In this document: one piece after another, positions 14,773-24,099 of the stretch
How positions within the stretch are numbered: the stretch's first letter is position 1
How the letters are laid out: the number at the start of each line of letters is the position of its first letter
NCBI RefSeq assembly: GCF_042435035.1
Contig: NZ_JBHMQT010000018.1
Span: 1-64,000, forward strand
Source of the DNA: Sphaerimonospora cavernae
Lineage (GTDB): Bacteria; Actinomycetota; Actinomycetes; Streptosporangiales; Streptosporangiaceae
Direction of reading: 5' to 3'
Length of the DNA: 64,000 bases
Notes under the pieces: model-generated
The model's database searches: none
Seen by the model: the letters and a program-made list of their open reading frames with translations, nothing else
Told to the model about the DNA's origin: nothing
Position numbers and translations under genes: made by a program

Positions 14773-17694
14773 GTGCACTCGGTCACCGCGATCGTCGTCG
14801 CCCATGACGGCGCCCGATGGCTCAAGGAGACGCTGGCGGCCGTGCTGCGACAGACCCGGCCGCTCGACCGCGTCGTCGGTGTCGACAACGGCAGCCGCGA
14901 CGGCAGCGGGCGGGTCCTGGCCGAGGTGTTCGGCGCCGGCAGCGTACTGAGTCTTCCGAGGTCGACCGGCTTCGGCGAGGCCGTGCACGAGGTGCTGCGG
15001 CGCCTTCCGGCCGCGCCCGCCCAGACGCAGGCGGGTCACCCGCAAGGACAGGTACGTGAGTGGCTGTGGCTGCTTCACGACGACTGCGCGCCCGACGCGA
15101 AAGCTCTCCAGGCGATGCTCGCGGCGGCCGACCAGGATCCGAAGGCGGCCATCCTCGGCCCCAAGCTCCGCGACTGGCTCGACCGGCGGGTGCTGCTGGA
15201 GATCGGCGTGACGGTCAGCAGATCGGGTCGGCGCGACACGGGCCTGGAGCCCAGGGAGTACGACCAGGGTCAGCACGACGGCGCACACGGTGCGCGGGAC
15301 GTGTTGTCGGTCTCCACGGCCGGCATGCTGATCCGCCGTGATGTCTGGGAGGAGTTGTCCGGGCTGGACCCGGAGCTTCCGCTCTTCCGCGACGATCTGG
15401 ACCTGTGCTGGCGGGCCAGGACGGCCGGCCACCGCGTGCTCAACGTGAGCGGCGCCGTCGCCTGGCACGCGGAGGCCTCCGCCCGGCGGCGCAGGCGCGT
15501 CGCGACCAGTGATGAGCACCCGCGCCGGCTCGACCGGCGCAATGCGCTGTTCGTCATCATGGCGAACCTGCCCTTCTGGGCACTGCTGCGATCGATCATG
15601 CGAAACGTGTGCGGGTCGCTCGTACGGACGATGCTGTTCCTGCTGGCCAAACAGCCCGCCAACGCCCTGGACGAGGTGGTCGCGCTCGGTTCGGTCATCC
15701 GCCATCCGGTGCGGCTGTACCGGGCGCGTAAAGCACGCAGGAAGGGCAGGAAGCAGGGGTACCCGGCGGTCCGGCGCCTGTTCACCCCGCCGGGCGGGGC
15801 CTTCCGGCGGCTCACCGACATGGTGCAGAGCTTCCTGGCCGGCTCGGGGCCCGTCGAGTCCTCCGGTCGCCATCACGCGGGGGCCGCGGGCGGTGAGACG
15901 GACCAGGATGACGGGGAGGAACTGCTCGCCGACGCGGGCATGCTCCAGCGGGTGTTCGGCAATCCGGGCGTGCTGCTCTGCCTCGTGCTCACCGCCGTCA
16001 CGCTCGTGGCCGAGCGGTCGCTGCTGGTGGGTGACCTGCTGGAGGGCGACCTGCTGGGGGGCGGCGCGCTGACGCCGGTCGTGGGCGGCGCCGGGGACCT
16101 GTGGCGGCTGTACACCGAGGGGCATCACGCCGCCGGCCTGGGCTCCGACAACTGGGCCCCGCCGTACGTGGCGGTGCTCGCGGCGCTGTCCGCGGTCGCT
16201 TTCGGCAAGACCTGGCTCGCGGTCGGCGTGCTGCTGCTGGGCTGCGTGCCACTCGCCGGATTCTCGGCTTATGTCGCTACCAAGAGGATGATTCCGTACA
16301 GGCCGGCCCGGGTCTGGCTGGCGGCCACCTACGCCCTGCTGCCGGTCGCGACCGGCGCGATCGCGAGCGGGCGGCTCGGCACGGCGATCGTCTTCGTGCT
16401 GCTTCCGGTGTACGCGGCGCTCGGCACCAGGGTGGTCGCCGGTTCCCGCCGCGCGGCCTGGGGGTTCGGCCTGCTGCTCGCCGTCGGGACGGCCTTCGTC
16501 CCCCTCGTCTACATCCTGGTGGCGGTGCTGGGCGCGCTCGCCGCGGTGTCCTTCGGCGGGATCCGGCGGGGCACGCGGACCTCGCTGGTCATCGGTCTCG
16601 GCACCCCGATCCTCCTGCTGTTCCCCTGGCTGGCCGAGCTGGTGCGGGAGCCGGGCCGCATCCTGCTGGAGGTGGGCCTGCGCGACCCCGCCCTGGCCGA
16701 CCCCCGCCTGCCTGCCGAGTCTCTGCTCATGCTGAGCCCCGGCGGCCCGGGCGTGCCCCCGTTCTGGGTGACCGCCGGTCTGGTCGCCGTCGCCCTGGCC
16801 GCGCTGCTGCTGCGCCGCGACCAGATGGTGATGGTGATCGGATGGGGGGTCGTGCTCTTCGGCGTGCTCGTCGCCATCGTCGTCAGCCGTGCCACGGTCG
16901 ACGGAGTCTCGGTCTGGCCCGGTGCGCCGATGGCACTGGCCGCGACCGGCCTGCTGCTGGCCGCCGCGCACCCGGCCTACCGCATCGCGGAGTTCCGCGC
17001 GGCGGGCGGGCTGCGCCGTCTGGGCGCGCTGCTCATCGCGGCCGTCGCCTTCGCCACCCCGGTCGCGGCCGCGTCGCTGTGGGTGAAGTCGGGCGCGGGC
17101 GGTCCACTGCGGTACGACGTCCCCGACCCGATGCCGGTCCTCGCCGCGGTCGGATCGGCAAACGGGCAGGGCACGCTGCTGTTGCGCCAGAAAGACGGGC
17201 GCGTCGTCTACACCGTCCTGCACGGCAGGGCCCCCCTGATCGGCGAGGCCGACCTGGAACCGCCCGACGACGATCGCCGGCGGTTCACCGACGCCGTGGC
17301 CGGGCTCACCTCAGGCCGTGGCGGTGCCGATGTCCAGACGATCGCGTCCTTCGGGGTTCAGTTCATCACCGTGCCCGCCCCCGTAGACCCGGCCCTGCGG
17401 CGGGCGCTGGACTCCGAGCCGGCCCTGGTGCGGATGAGCCTGTCGCAGGCCGGCGGGCTGTGGCGGATGGCCCATCCGGTCGCCCTCCCCACGCCGCGGA
17501 CCGCCGACGACAGCCGGCACCGGGCCTGGCTGTGGGCTCAGGGAGGTCTGCTCGCCCTTGTGCTCATCCTCGCCTCGCCGGGCCGTACCAACCGGGAAGA
17601 GGAGTACGGCGAAGCCGACGTGCCGGCGGAGGAGAGCGCGAGGGAAGACAGGGCGAAGAGAAACAGGGCGAAGGCGAACAGGGTGCGAGCATGA
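14773..17694 (+). CDS. Large membrane glycosyltransferase, family 2
   Basis: A 973-residue protein. Residues 1-260 are a GT-A domain (VTAIVVAHDGARWLKETL, VVGVDNGSRDGS, LLHDDCAPD, and acceptor-side DDLDLCWRARTAGH). From about residue 380 to 770 there are ten or more hydrophobic helices, followed by a soluble extracytoplasmic region and a highly basic end. It probably adds a sugar to a lipid-linked envelope glycan. The GTG at 14773 has AAGGA 6 nt upstream, and homology begins there (VHSVTAIVV). It overlaps the next gene by ATGA. Orthologues lie beside whiB in other actinobacteria. Confidence 0.88.
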   Translation: MHSVTAIVVAHDGARWLKETLAAVLRQTRPLDRVVGVDNGSRDGSGRVLAEVFGAGSVLSLPRSTGFGEAVHEVLRRLPAAPAQTQAGHPQGQVREWLWLLHDDCAPDAKALQAMLAAADQDPKAAILGPKLRDWLDRRVLLEIGVTVSRSGRRDTGLEPREYDQGQHDGAHGARDVLSVSTAGMLIRRDVWEELSGLDPELPLFRDDLDLCWRARTAGHRVLNVSGAVAWHAEASARRRRRVATSDEHPRRLDRRNALFVIMANLPFWALLRSIMRNVCGSLVRTMLFLLAKQPANALDEVVALGSVIRHPVRLYRARKARRKGRKQGYPAVRRLFTPPGGAFRRLTDMVQSFLAGSGPVESSGRHHAGAAGGETDQDDGEELLADAGMLQRVFGNPGVLLCLVLTAVTLVAERSLLVGDLLEGDLLGGGALTPVVGGAGDLWRLYTEGHHAAGLGSDNWAPPYVAVLAALSAVAFGKTWLAVGVLLLGCVPLAGFSAYVATKRMIPYRPARVWLAATYALLPVATGAIASGRLGTAIVFVLLPVYAALGTRVVAGSRRAAWGFGLLLAVGTAFVPLVYILVAVLGALAAVSFGGIRRGTRTSLVIGLGTPILLLFPWLAELVREPGRILLEVGLRDPALADPRLPAESLLMLSPGGPGVPPFWVTAGLVAVALAALLLRRDQMVMVIGWGVVLFGVLVAIVVSRATVDGVSVWPGAPMALAATGLLLAAAHPAYRIAEFRAAGGLRRLGALLIAAVAFATPVAAASLWVKSGAGGPLRYDVPDPMPVLAAVGSANGQGTLLLRQKDGRVVYTVLHGRAPLIGEADLEPPDDDRRRFTDAVAGLTSGRGGADVQTIASFGVQFITVPAPVDPALRRALDSEPALVRMSLSQAGGLWRMAHPVALPTPRTADDSRHRAWLWAQGGLLALVLILASPGRTNREEEYGEADVPAEESAREDRAKRNRAKANRVRA

Positions 17695-19220
17695 AAGGAC
17701 TGATCGAGAACCGCTTCGGCCTGCTCGCCCTGGTGCTGGTCGCGCTGGCCGCCCTGTACGGCGCGGCCTACGTCGGCCGGCCCGCCCCGGTGGTGCAGCG
17801 GCAGCCCCAGGCGGTGAAGGCTCCGGTGGAGGCCGTGTCCGTGGTGTGCCCGGCCCCGGGCGGCAGCAAGATCAGCGTCGTGTCTCCGCCCGATTCTGAA
17901 GGGCCCCATTCTGAAGGGCCCCATTCTGAAGGGCCCGATGCCGAGAGTTCCGGCGGCAAGGGCACGGGTAGCGCCACGCTCACGCAGGTGCACGCATCAG
18001 CCGAGGCCGCGGGCGCCAAGACGGAGAAGGACGGGAGATCCCCGAAGCCGGAGACCGTGATCGACAGGCCGGGCGTGCTGTGGCAGCGGGAGATGCCCGC
18101 CGGCGGTGGGCCGGTCACGGTAGCGGCGACCGGCGCCATGGCCCCCGGGCTGGAGAGCGCGCAGACCGCCCGTGAGACCTCCGGGACCCAGCGCGGGCTG
18201 GCGGGCGTCCGCTGCGTCGAGCCCGGCGCCGACGCCTGGTTCGTCGGCCCGGGACCGGCAGGGGCGGATGTGCGGCTCTATCTCGCCAACGCCGACGCCG
18301 CGCCCGCCGACGTGTCGGTCATGATCTATTCGGGTGAGGGCCCGGTGCTCAGCGACCGGGGGAACGGGGTGATCCTCCAGCCGGGTGAGCACAAGGCGAT
18401 CGATCTGCGCGATCTCGCACCCTCACCCCTGGTGATGGCGCTGCGCGTGAGCACGGGCAACGGGCGGGTGGCCGCCGCGGTCAAGGTCGTCCTCAGGAAG
18501 GGCGTCGACTGGCTGCCGGTGGCCGCGGCGCCGTCCACCACGGTGGTGGTCCCCGGCATTCCCGGCATCGCGGGCCGCCGCGAACTGTACGTCACGGCCC
18601 CCGGAGAGGAGGACACCGTCGTCCAGGTGAAGGCCGTGCTCAAGGACGGCTTCTACGCCCTCAAGAACAAGGAGGACGTGGACGTGCCCGCGGGCTCCAC
18701 CGCGACGATGGACCTGACGACCGGCATCGGCGGACAGCCGGCGGCGCTGGTGCTGACCTCGGATGCGCCGATCGTCGCCGGCATGATGATCACCGGGACC
18801 GGCGCCGCGCAGGACGTCGCGTTCACCGCGGGAGCGCAGCCGATCGACCTCGGCAGCGTGGTGGCCGACGGACGGTCCTCCCGGAAGCAGACCTCGCGTC
18901 TCGTGCTGTCGGCCCCGTTCGCGGCGGGCGCCGTACGGATCCGGATCCTGCCTCAGAAGGGGACCGTGCCGGAGCCGATGGAGGTGACCGTGCCGGCCGG
19001 CCGGACCAGGGAGGTCAAGCTCAAGCCGCCCGCGGGGTCCGGGTCCGCCTTCGCCGTCGTCGTGCAGCCGCTGCCCGGCTCCGGTCCCGTGTACGGCGGA
19101 CGCGTGCTCGACGAGTCGACCCGAGACGGCCTGCTGATCACCGCACAGCCACTCGCCCTCGCCCGGATCTGGACGCTCGTCCCGTCCACCACCGACTCCC
19201 CGGCCGCCGTTCTCCCTTGA
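17691..19220 (+). CDS. DUF5719-family exported or anchored protein
   Basis: 509 residues. One N-terminal membrane helix (about 8-24, LLALVLVALAALYGAAYVG) is followed by a variable linker with the tandem repeat HSEGP, then about 380 residues of beta-rich sequence expected outside the membrane. The ATG overlaps the stop of the glycosyltransferase (ATGA), and the two stay together in other actinobacteria, so it is probably the partner or regulator of that enzyme. No catalytic motif is visible. A longer open frame upstream from 16101 lies wholly inside the glycosyltransferase gene and is not used. Confidence 0.8.
   Translation: MKGLIENRFGLLALVLVALAALYGAAYVGRPAPVVQRQPQAVKAPVEAVSVVCPAPGGSKISVVSPPDSEGPHSEGPHSEGPDAESSGGKGTGSATLTQVHASAEAAGAKTEKDGRSPKPETVIDRPGVLWQREMPAGGGPVTVAATGAMAPGLESAQTARETSGTQRGLAGVRCVEPGADAWFVGPGPAGADVRLYLANADAAPADVSVMIYSGEGPVLSDRGNGVILQPGEHKAIDLRDLAPSPLVMALRVSTGNGRVAAAVKVVLRKGVDWLPVAAAPSTTVVVPGIPGIAGRRELYVTAPGEEDTVVQVKAVLKDGFYALKNKEDVDVPAGSTATMDLTTGIGGQPAALVLTSDAPIVAGMMITGTGAAQDVAFTAGAQPIDLGSVVADGRSSRKQTSRLVLSAPFAAGAVRIRILPQKGTVPEPMEVTVPAGRTREVKLKPPAGSGSAFAVVVQPLPGSGPVYGGRVLDESTRDGLLITAQPLALARIWTLVPSTTDSPAAVLP
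17893..17937 (+). repeat. 15-bp coding tandem repeat, three units
   Basis: ATTCTGAAGGGCCCC at 17893, 17908 and 17923, identical except for the last base of the third unit. Exact identity suggests a recent or slippage-prone array. Confidence 0.85.
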
Positions 19221-19236
19221 GATCCCGCGCGGAAGG

Positions 19237-19710
19237 TCAATGGCGGTCGTCGTATCCGGGGTCGATGGTCTCCGGGGCGAGCCCGAGGAGACTGGCCACC
19301 TGCTCGACGACGACGTCGAGCACGAGCGTGCCGAGCTGGTCGCGGTCACGGGCCCTGGCCTCGAGCGGGCGACGGTAGACGATCACCGCGGCCGGATCCT
19401 TCCCTGCCGCGGACTCCGCCCGCCCGAGCGGGATGGGATCCGACGAGAGCCTGGTCGGCCCGTCGATCAACTCGTGCGGCGGAGGGACCTCCTCCACGGC
19501 GAACTCCACCGATGCGAGCTGCGCGCCCCACCGGGGCTTGAGCCGGTCCACCGCGTCGAGCACCAGGTCGTCGAAGCGCTCACCGCGCGACTTGGCGATC
19601 GGCACATGAGACGGTGCGATCGGTCCGCGCATGCCGCGGCCGTGCCGGTCGCGTCGCCGGACCCGCCGCTGGGGATCCGGGCCGCCGCCGCGCTCGCTCC
19701 GCTCGCTCAC
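19237..19710 (-). CDS. Zincin-like (DUF1025) family protein lacking the HExxH motif
   Basis: 157 residues, matching the metallopeptidase-like family that sits beside DUF3499 genes in actinobacteria (FDDLVLDAVDRLKPRWGAQL, VEFAVEEVPPP, VIVYRRPLEARARDRDQL). Where typical members have HExxH, this protein has VVVEQVASLLGL. Neither zinc-binding histidine is present, so it is unlikely to be an active zinc protease. The N-terminal 30 residues are Arg-rich and may not be translated; a start further in is possible. It is convergent with the DUF5719 gene. Confidence 0.8.
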   Translation of the reverse strand: MSERSERGGGPDPQRRVRRRDRHGRGMRGPIAPSHVPIAKSRGERFDDLVLDAVDRLKPRWGAQLASVEFAVEEVPPPHELIDGPTRLSSDPIPLGRAESAAGKDPAAVIVYRRPLEARARDRDQLGTLVLDVVVEQVASLLGLAPETIDPGYDDRH

Positions 19711-19860
19711 GCAGCCAGCTTAGGCTGTGTCCCTGGGGCGTGTTCCAAAAGTCATGCCCCTGCCGTGAGCCGGGCATGGGTACCTCGAATATTTTGGACG
19801 GATTGTGGCGACACGCTCGATAAGAGTGCCAGGGTGGTGGCAATGTGAACGCGGACCGGA

Positions 19861-19866
19861 TACGGT
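19861..19866 (+). promoter_or_regulatory. Candidate -10 of a leaderless DUF3499 transcript
   Basis: TACGGT, 6 nt before the GTG at 19873; no ribosome-binding site precedes that codon. Confidence 0.4.
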
Positions 19867-19872
19867 CCCACC

Positions 19873-20238
19873 GTGAGCCCCGTCCGCAGCTGTTCCCGTA
19901 CCGCCTGCAGGCAGCCTGCCGTCTTCACACTCACGTATGTCTACGCCGACTCCACCGCTGTCCTCGGCCCGCTGGCGACGTACGTAGAGCCTCACTGTTA
20001 CGACCTGTGCGCGGAGCATGCGGAGCGGCTCACCGCACCGCGGGGATGGGAGGTCGTACGGCTTCCGTCGGAGGCGGTCTCGCCGAGCGGCGACGATCTG
20101 GAGGCGCTGGCCAACGCGGTGCGCGAGGCCGCACGTCCCGCCCCGGCGGCGGGGGAGCCGGTCGGACAGGCGGTCGAGGTGGGGCGCCGGGGGCACCTGC
20201 GGGTGCTGAAGTCGGCACAGCCGAACCGGGAGCGGTGA
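19873..20238 (+). CDS. DUF3499-family zinc-ribbon-like protein
   Basis: 121 residues. It starts SPVRSCSRTACRQPAVFTLTYVYADSTAV and continues PHCYDLCAEHAERLTAPRGWEVVRL. The two cysteine pairs, with His, look like a metal-binding site. The family is confined to actinobacteria and sits between the DUF1025 and manB genes in Mycobacterium and Streptomyces, as here. Function is not known. The GTG start has a TACGGT box 6 nt upstream, consistent with leaderless translation. Confidence 0.88.
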   Translation: MSPVRSCSRTACRQPAVFTLTYVYADSTAVLGPLATYVEPHCYDLCAEHAERLTAPRGWEVVRLPSEAVSPSGDDLEALANAVREAARPAPAAGEPVGQAVEVGRRGHLRVLKSAQPNRER

Positions 20239-20302
20239 CCTCGCGTCACGACGGCGCTATAGGCTCGACTGCGAAGACGTCACGACTTTTAGGGGCTATG
20301 CG

Positions 20303-21658
20303 GTGGCCGACCTCACCAAGATCTTCAAGGCGTACGACGTGCGCGGCGTGGTGCCGGACGAGCTCAACGAGGAGATCGCGCAGGCCGTCGGGGCGGCCTT
20401 CGTGGAGGTGACCGGCGCCGGGTCGGTGGTGATGGCGCACGACATGCGGTCCTCCTCCGGTCCGCTGGCCGCGGCCTTCGCCCGGGGTGCGACATCCCGG
20501 GGCGCCGATGTGGTCAATGCGGGCCTGGGCTCGACCGACATGCTCTACTACGCCAGCGGCAGCCTCGGCCTGCCCGGCGTGATGTTCACCGCCAGCCACA
20601 ACCCCGCCCAGTACAACGGCATGAAGATGTGCCGCGCCGGGGCAGTGCCCATCGGTACGGACACCGGCCTGATCGAGATCCGGGATCGGGCGGCCGAACT
20701 GATCGGCAGCGGTGGAACCAGCGCGGCCGGTGAGGGCACGGTGAGCGAACAGAGCCTCCTCGGCGGCTACGCCACCCACCTCAAGACCCTGGTCGACCTG
20801 TCGGGGATCCGGCCGCTCAAGGTCGTGGTCGACGCGGGCAACGGCATGGGGGGATACACGGTTCCCGAAGTCTTCACCGGCCTGCCGATCGAGCTGACCC
20901 CGCTCTACTTCGAACTCGACGGCGGCTTCCCCAACCACGAGGCCAACCCGATCGAGCCGGAGAACCTGCGTGACCTGCAGAAGGCGGTCGTCGAGCACGG
21001 CGCCGACATCGGCATCGCGTTCGACGGCGACGCGGACCGGTGCTGGGTGATCGACGAGCGGGGCGAGTCGGTCTCACCGTCCACGATCACCGCGCTGGTC
21101 GCGGTCCGTGAGCTGGCCAAGCACCCGGGTGCGACGGTCATCCACAATCTGATCACCTCCCTGGGCGTGCCGGAGATCGTACGAGAGCACGGCGGCGTCC
21201 CGGTCCGTACCCGTGTCGGGCATTCGTTCATCAAGGCGGAGATGGCCCGTACGGGGGCGGTCTTCGGGGGCGAGCACTCCGCCCACTACTACTTCCGCGA
21301 CTTCTGGTTCGCCGACTCCGGCATGCTGGCGGCCCTCCACGTGCTCGCCGCGCTGGGCGAGCAGGAACGGCCGCTGTCGGAGGTCCTGTCGCGCTACTCG
21401 CGGTACGCGTCCTCCGGGGAGATCAACAGCAGGGTGGCCGACCAGGACGCGGCCCTCGCCAGGGTGCGCGGGACCTTCGCCGGCCGTGAGGGCGTGACCC
21501 TCGATGAACTGGACGGTCTCACCGTCAGTGGTACCGGTTGGTGGTTCAACCTGCGGCCGTCCAACACCGAACCGCTGCTGCGGCTCAACGCGGAGGCGGC
21601 GGACGAGACGATGATGGCGGCCGTGCGCGACGAGGCGCTCGCCGTCGTGAGGAGCTGA
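20303..21658 (+). CDS. manB: Phosphomannomutase/phosphoglucomutase
   Basis: A 451-residue alpha-D-phosphohexomutase interconverting mannose-6-phosphate and mannose-1-phosphate for GDP-mannose synthesis. Active-site phosphoserine loop TASHNPAQYNGMK (about residues 96-108), metal-binding loop FDGDADRCW (about 240-248), sugar-binding GGEHSAHYYFRD (about 322-333) and phosphate-binding RPSNTEPLLRL near the end are all present. The GTG start has AGGGG 7 nt upstream. It is followed 4 nt later by the Trm112 gene and then the SIS gene, one operon. The product feeds the pyrophosphorylase encoded at 3461. Confidence 0.95.
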   Translation: MADLTKIFKAYDVRGVVPDELNEEIAQAVGAAFVEVTGAGSVVMAHDMRSSSGPLAAAFARGATSRGADVVNAGLGSTDMLYYASGSLGLPGVMFTASHNPAQYNGMKMCRAGAVPIGTDTGLIEIRDRAAELIGSGGTSAAGEGTVSEQSLLGGYATHLKTLVDLSGIRPLKVVVDAGNGMGGYTVPEVFTGLPIELTPLYFELDGGFPNHEANPIEPENLRDLQKAVVEHGADIGIAFDGDADRCWVIDERGESVSPSTITALVAVRELAKHPGATVIHNLITSLGVPEIVREHGGVPVRTRVGHSFIKAEMARTGAVFGGEHSAHYYFRDFWFADSGMLAALHVLAALGEQERPLSEVLSRYSRYASSGEINSRVADQDAALARVRGTFAGREGVTLDELDGLTVSGTGWWFNLRPSNTEPLLRLNAEAADETMMAAVRDEALAVVRS

Positions 21659-21662
21659 CGAG

Positions 21663-21842
21663 TTGAAGATCGACGACTGGTTGCTGGACATCCTGGCCTG
21701 CCCGGCGTGCAAGTCCCCGCTCCGCGTCGCCGCGGACGCCGATGCGGACGAGTTGTCGTGCACGTCCGACACGTGCGGGCTCATCTATCCGGTGCGCGAC
21801 GACATCCCGGTTCTCCTCGTCGACGAGGCCCGCAAGGTATGA
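21663..21842 (+). CDS. Trm112-family small zinc protein
   Basis: A 59-residue protein starting at TTG: KIDDWLLDILACPACKSPL with a CPAC pair, then a second pair in LSCTSDTCGLIYPVRDDIP. This is the bacterial Trm112/UPF0434 pattern, a small zinc-binding partner protein that in other organisms activates methyltransferases. It starts 4 nt after manB stops and overlaps the next gene by ATGA. The same small gene sits here in other actinobacteria. The partner is not known. Confidence 0.88.
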   Translation: MKIDDWLLDILACPACKSPLRVAADADADELSCTSDTCGLIYPVRDDIPVLLVDEARKV

Positions 21843-23005
21843 GCGGCGCCGGAGGGGCGCCCGGCCGGAGTTTCGAGCCTGACCGGCTCGACGACCAGTC
21901 CTGCCTTGTGGAGGGCGACCCCGCCGGCATGCTCAGGGCCGTCGCGTCGTCGGCCGCCCAGGTCCGCACGGCGTACCGCTCCGCGCGGGAGGCGGAGGTG
22001 GCTCGCGTCGCCGCGGACGGCAGGCCACGGGCGATCGTGGTGGCCGGGGTGGGGGCCTCGGCGCTCGCCGGCGAGGTGCTCGAGGCCGTCTGCGGGAACG
22101 GCGCGCCGCTGCCGATCGTGACAGTGCGCGGCTACCGGTTGCCGGGCTGGGTCGGCGCCGCCGACCTGGTCTGCGCCGTCTCGCGCTCGGGCCGTACCGA
22201 GGAGACGCTCGCGCTGGCGGCCGAGTCCGTACGGCGCGGCTGCCGGATGATCGGGGTCGGCCCGGTGGGCACGCCGCTTCGCGACCTCGTCGTCCGGGCC
22301 GGCGGGCCGTACGTGCCGGTCTCCGGATCGCCGGGTCCTTCGCGTACGGCGCTGTGGGAGCTGGCGGTTCCCCTGGTCGTCGCAGCGGCCTCGCTGGGCC
22401 TGGTGGAGGCGGGGGAGGACGTGTTCGAGTCGATGGCCGGGCGGCTCGAGGACATCGCCCACCGGTGCCGGCCGTCGAGTGAGTCGTTCATCAATCCCGG
22501 CAAGACGCTGGCGATGGAACTGGCCGGCAGCGTCCCGATGATCTGGGGCACCTCGCCGCTGGCGCGGGTGGCCGCGCACCGGCTCGCTCGTCAGCTCAGT
22601 GAGAACGCGAAATATCCCGCTGTGTGGGGTGAGATCCCCGATGCGAGCCATGACCAGCTCGCCGTGCTCGACGGGCCGCTGGCCGGGCGGGAGCTCTTCC
22701 ACGATCCGTTCGCCGACGAGCCGGACGGGTCCGGCGGACCGAGCGCCCGGCTGCGGCTGTTCCTGCTGCGTGACGCCGAGGAGCATCCGCAGGTCGTGAA
22801 GTGCCGGACGGCGTCCGTACGGCTCGCCGAGAACCGCGGTGTGCCGGTGTCCGAGATCCTCGCCGAGGGCGCCCACCCACTGGAGCGCCTGGCCACGCTG
22901 GTCGGCTTGGGAGACTACGGCAGCGTTTATCTCGCCATGGGATATGGCATCGACCCCACCAACGTGCCCGCCGTGATGGAACTCCAGGCTCGGGTTTCCC
23001 CATAA
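21839..23005 (+). CDS. SIS-domain sugar phosphate isomerase (phosphomannose/phosphoglucose isomerase-like)
   Basis: 388 residues. The first SIS domain contains VVAGVGASALAGEV and CAVSRSGRTEETLALA; the C-terminal half resembles the bifunctional PGI/PMI family (SENAKYPAVWGEIPDASHDQ, NPGKTLAMELAGSVP). The family interconverts fructose-6-phosphate with mannose- or glucose-6-phosphate. Mycobacterium and Streptomyces usually have a classical manA nearby; none is in this window. This protein may therefore supply mannose-6-phosphate for ManB, which is an inference. Confidence 0.82.
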   Translation: MSGAGGAPGRSFEPDRLDDQSCLVEGDPAGMLRAVASSAAQVRTAYRSAREAEVARVAADGRPRAIVVAGVGASALAGEVLEAVCGNGAPLPIVTVRGYRLPGWVGAADLVCAVSRSGRTEETLALAAESVRRGCRMIGVGPVGTPLRDLVVRAGGPYVPVSGSPGPSRTALWELAVPLVVAAASLGLVEAGEDVFESMAGRLEDIAHRCRPSSESFINPGKTLAMELAGSVPMIWGTSPLARVAAHRLARQLSENAKYPAVWGEIPDASHDQLAVLDGPLAGRELFHDPFADEPDGSGGPSARLRLFLLRDAEEHPQVVKCRTASVRLAENRGVPVSEILAEGAHPLERLATLVGLGDYGSVYLAMGYGIDPTNVPAVMELQARVSP

Positions 23006-23039
23006 GATCTCCCGTGGCCGAATTTCTGAGGAGTTCCAC

Positions 23040-23975
23040 GTGAGTGCGGGTGGCGGTACCAAGGCGATCATCGCGGCGCTGGCCGCGAACCTGGCGATCG
23101 CGGCGGCGAAGTTCGTGGCGTTCGCCTTCACCGGGTCGTCGTCGATGCTCGCGGAGTCCGTGCACTCCGTGGCCGACTCGGGCAACCAGGCGCTGCTGAT
23201 GGTGGGGGGCAAGCGCGCGGCGCGCAAGCGCACCCGCGAGCATCCCTTCGGCTACGGGCGGGAGCGGTACTTCTACGCCTTCGTGGTGGCCGTGGTGCTG
23301 TTCACGATCGGCGCGCTGTTCTCGCTGTACGAGGGCTGGCACAAGATCTCCGACCCGCATCCGGTGGCCTCGCCGCAGTGGGCCTTCGGCGTGCTGATCT
23401 TCGCGATCGCGGCGGAGGGGTTCTCGTTCCGGACCGCGATCAAGGAGTCGCGGGGGCACAAGGGCGACGAGACGTGGGTGTCGTTCGTCCGCCGGGCCAA
23501 GGCCCCCGAGCTGCCGGTCGTGCTGCTGGAGGACCTGGGCGCGCTGCTCGGCCTCGTTTTCGCGCTGTTCGGCGTGACGATGGCGGTGATCACCGGTAAC
23601 GGCGTGTGGGACGGCGTCGGCACTCTCGCCATCGGCGCCCTGCTCGCGGTCATCGCGATCATCCTGGCCCTGGAGACCAAGTCGCTCCTGATCGGCGAGA
23701 GCGCGGCGCCCGAAGTCGAGGAGCGAATCTGCGCGGCAGTGGAAGAGGCACCGGAGATCGACAGGGTCATCCATCTGCGGACGCTGCACCTGGGGCCGGA
23801 GGAGCTCCTGGTCGCGGCGAAGATCGCGGTCCGGCACGACGAGACGGCGGCAGAAGTGGCCCGGGGGATCGACGAGGCCGAACGGCGCATTCGCGCGGCC
23901 GTACCGATCGCCCGAGTCATCTACCTCGAGCCCGATCTGTACCGCGCGAACGCCCCTGATCCGGACCGGGTCTGA
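23040..23975 (+). CDS. Cation diffusion facilitator transporter
   Basis: 311 residues. Five to six helices with family motifs SVHSVADSGNQALLMVGG in TM2 and EHPFGYGRERYFYAFVVA before TM3, then a cytoplasmic C-terminal domain of about 90 residues. The family exports divalent metals such as Zn, Mn or Fe by proton antiport. The metal is not predictable: the TM2 site reads H-S-V-A-D. GAGGAG lies 7 nt before the GTG. The 124 bp after it hold no gene. Confidence 0.92.
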   Translation: MSAGGGTKAIIAALAANLAIAAAKFVAFAFTGSSSMLAESVHSVADSGNQALLMVGGKRAARKRTREHPFGYGRERYFYAFVVAVVLFTIGALFSLYEGWHKISDPHPVASPQWAFGVLIFAIAAEGFSFRTAIKESRGHKGDETWVSFVRRAKAPELPVVLLEDLGALLGLVFALFGVTMAVITGNGVWDGVGTLAIGALLAVIAIILALETKSLLIGESAAPEVEERICAAVEEAPEIDRVIHLRTLHLGPEELLVAAKIAVRHDETAAEVARGIDEAERRIRAAVPIARVIYLEPDLYRANAPDPDRV

Positions 23976-24099
23976 TCACGCGTCTTCGCCGGGCCGTACG
24001 CAGCCGGTCTCGTAGACGTGGATGACCGCCTGGCGCGGTCGTGCAGGGCCCCAGCTTCGCCGGCACCCGGGCCACGCGGTGACGGCGATCGCGGCTTCC

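Noticed and set aside
14629..17223. 864-codon open frame antisense to the membrane glycosyltransferase
   Set aside because: Low-complexity Arg/Gln/Gly product with no domain; the plus-strand gene is clearly real.
16101..17690. Long N-terminal extension of the DUF5719 gene
   Set aside because: It lies entirely within the glycosyltransferase gene and is Arg-rich. The ATG at 17691, with ATGA overlap and a membrane helix, is the natural start.
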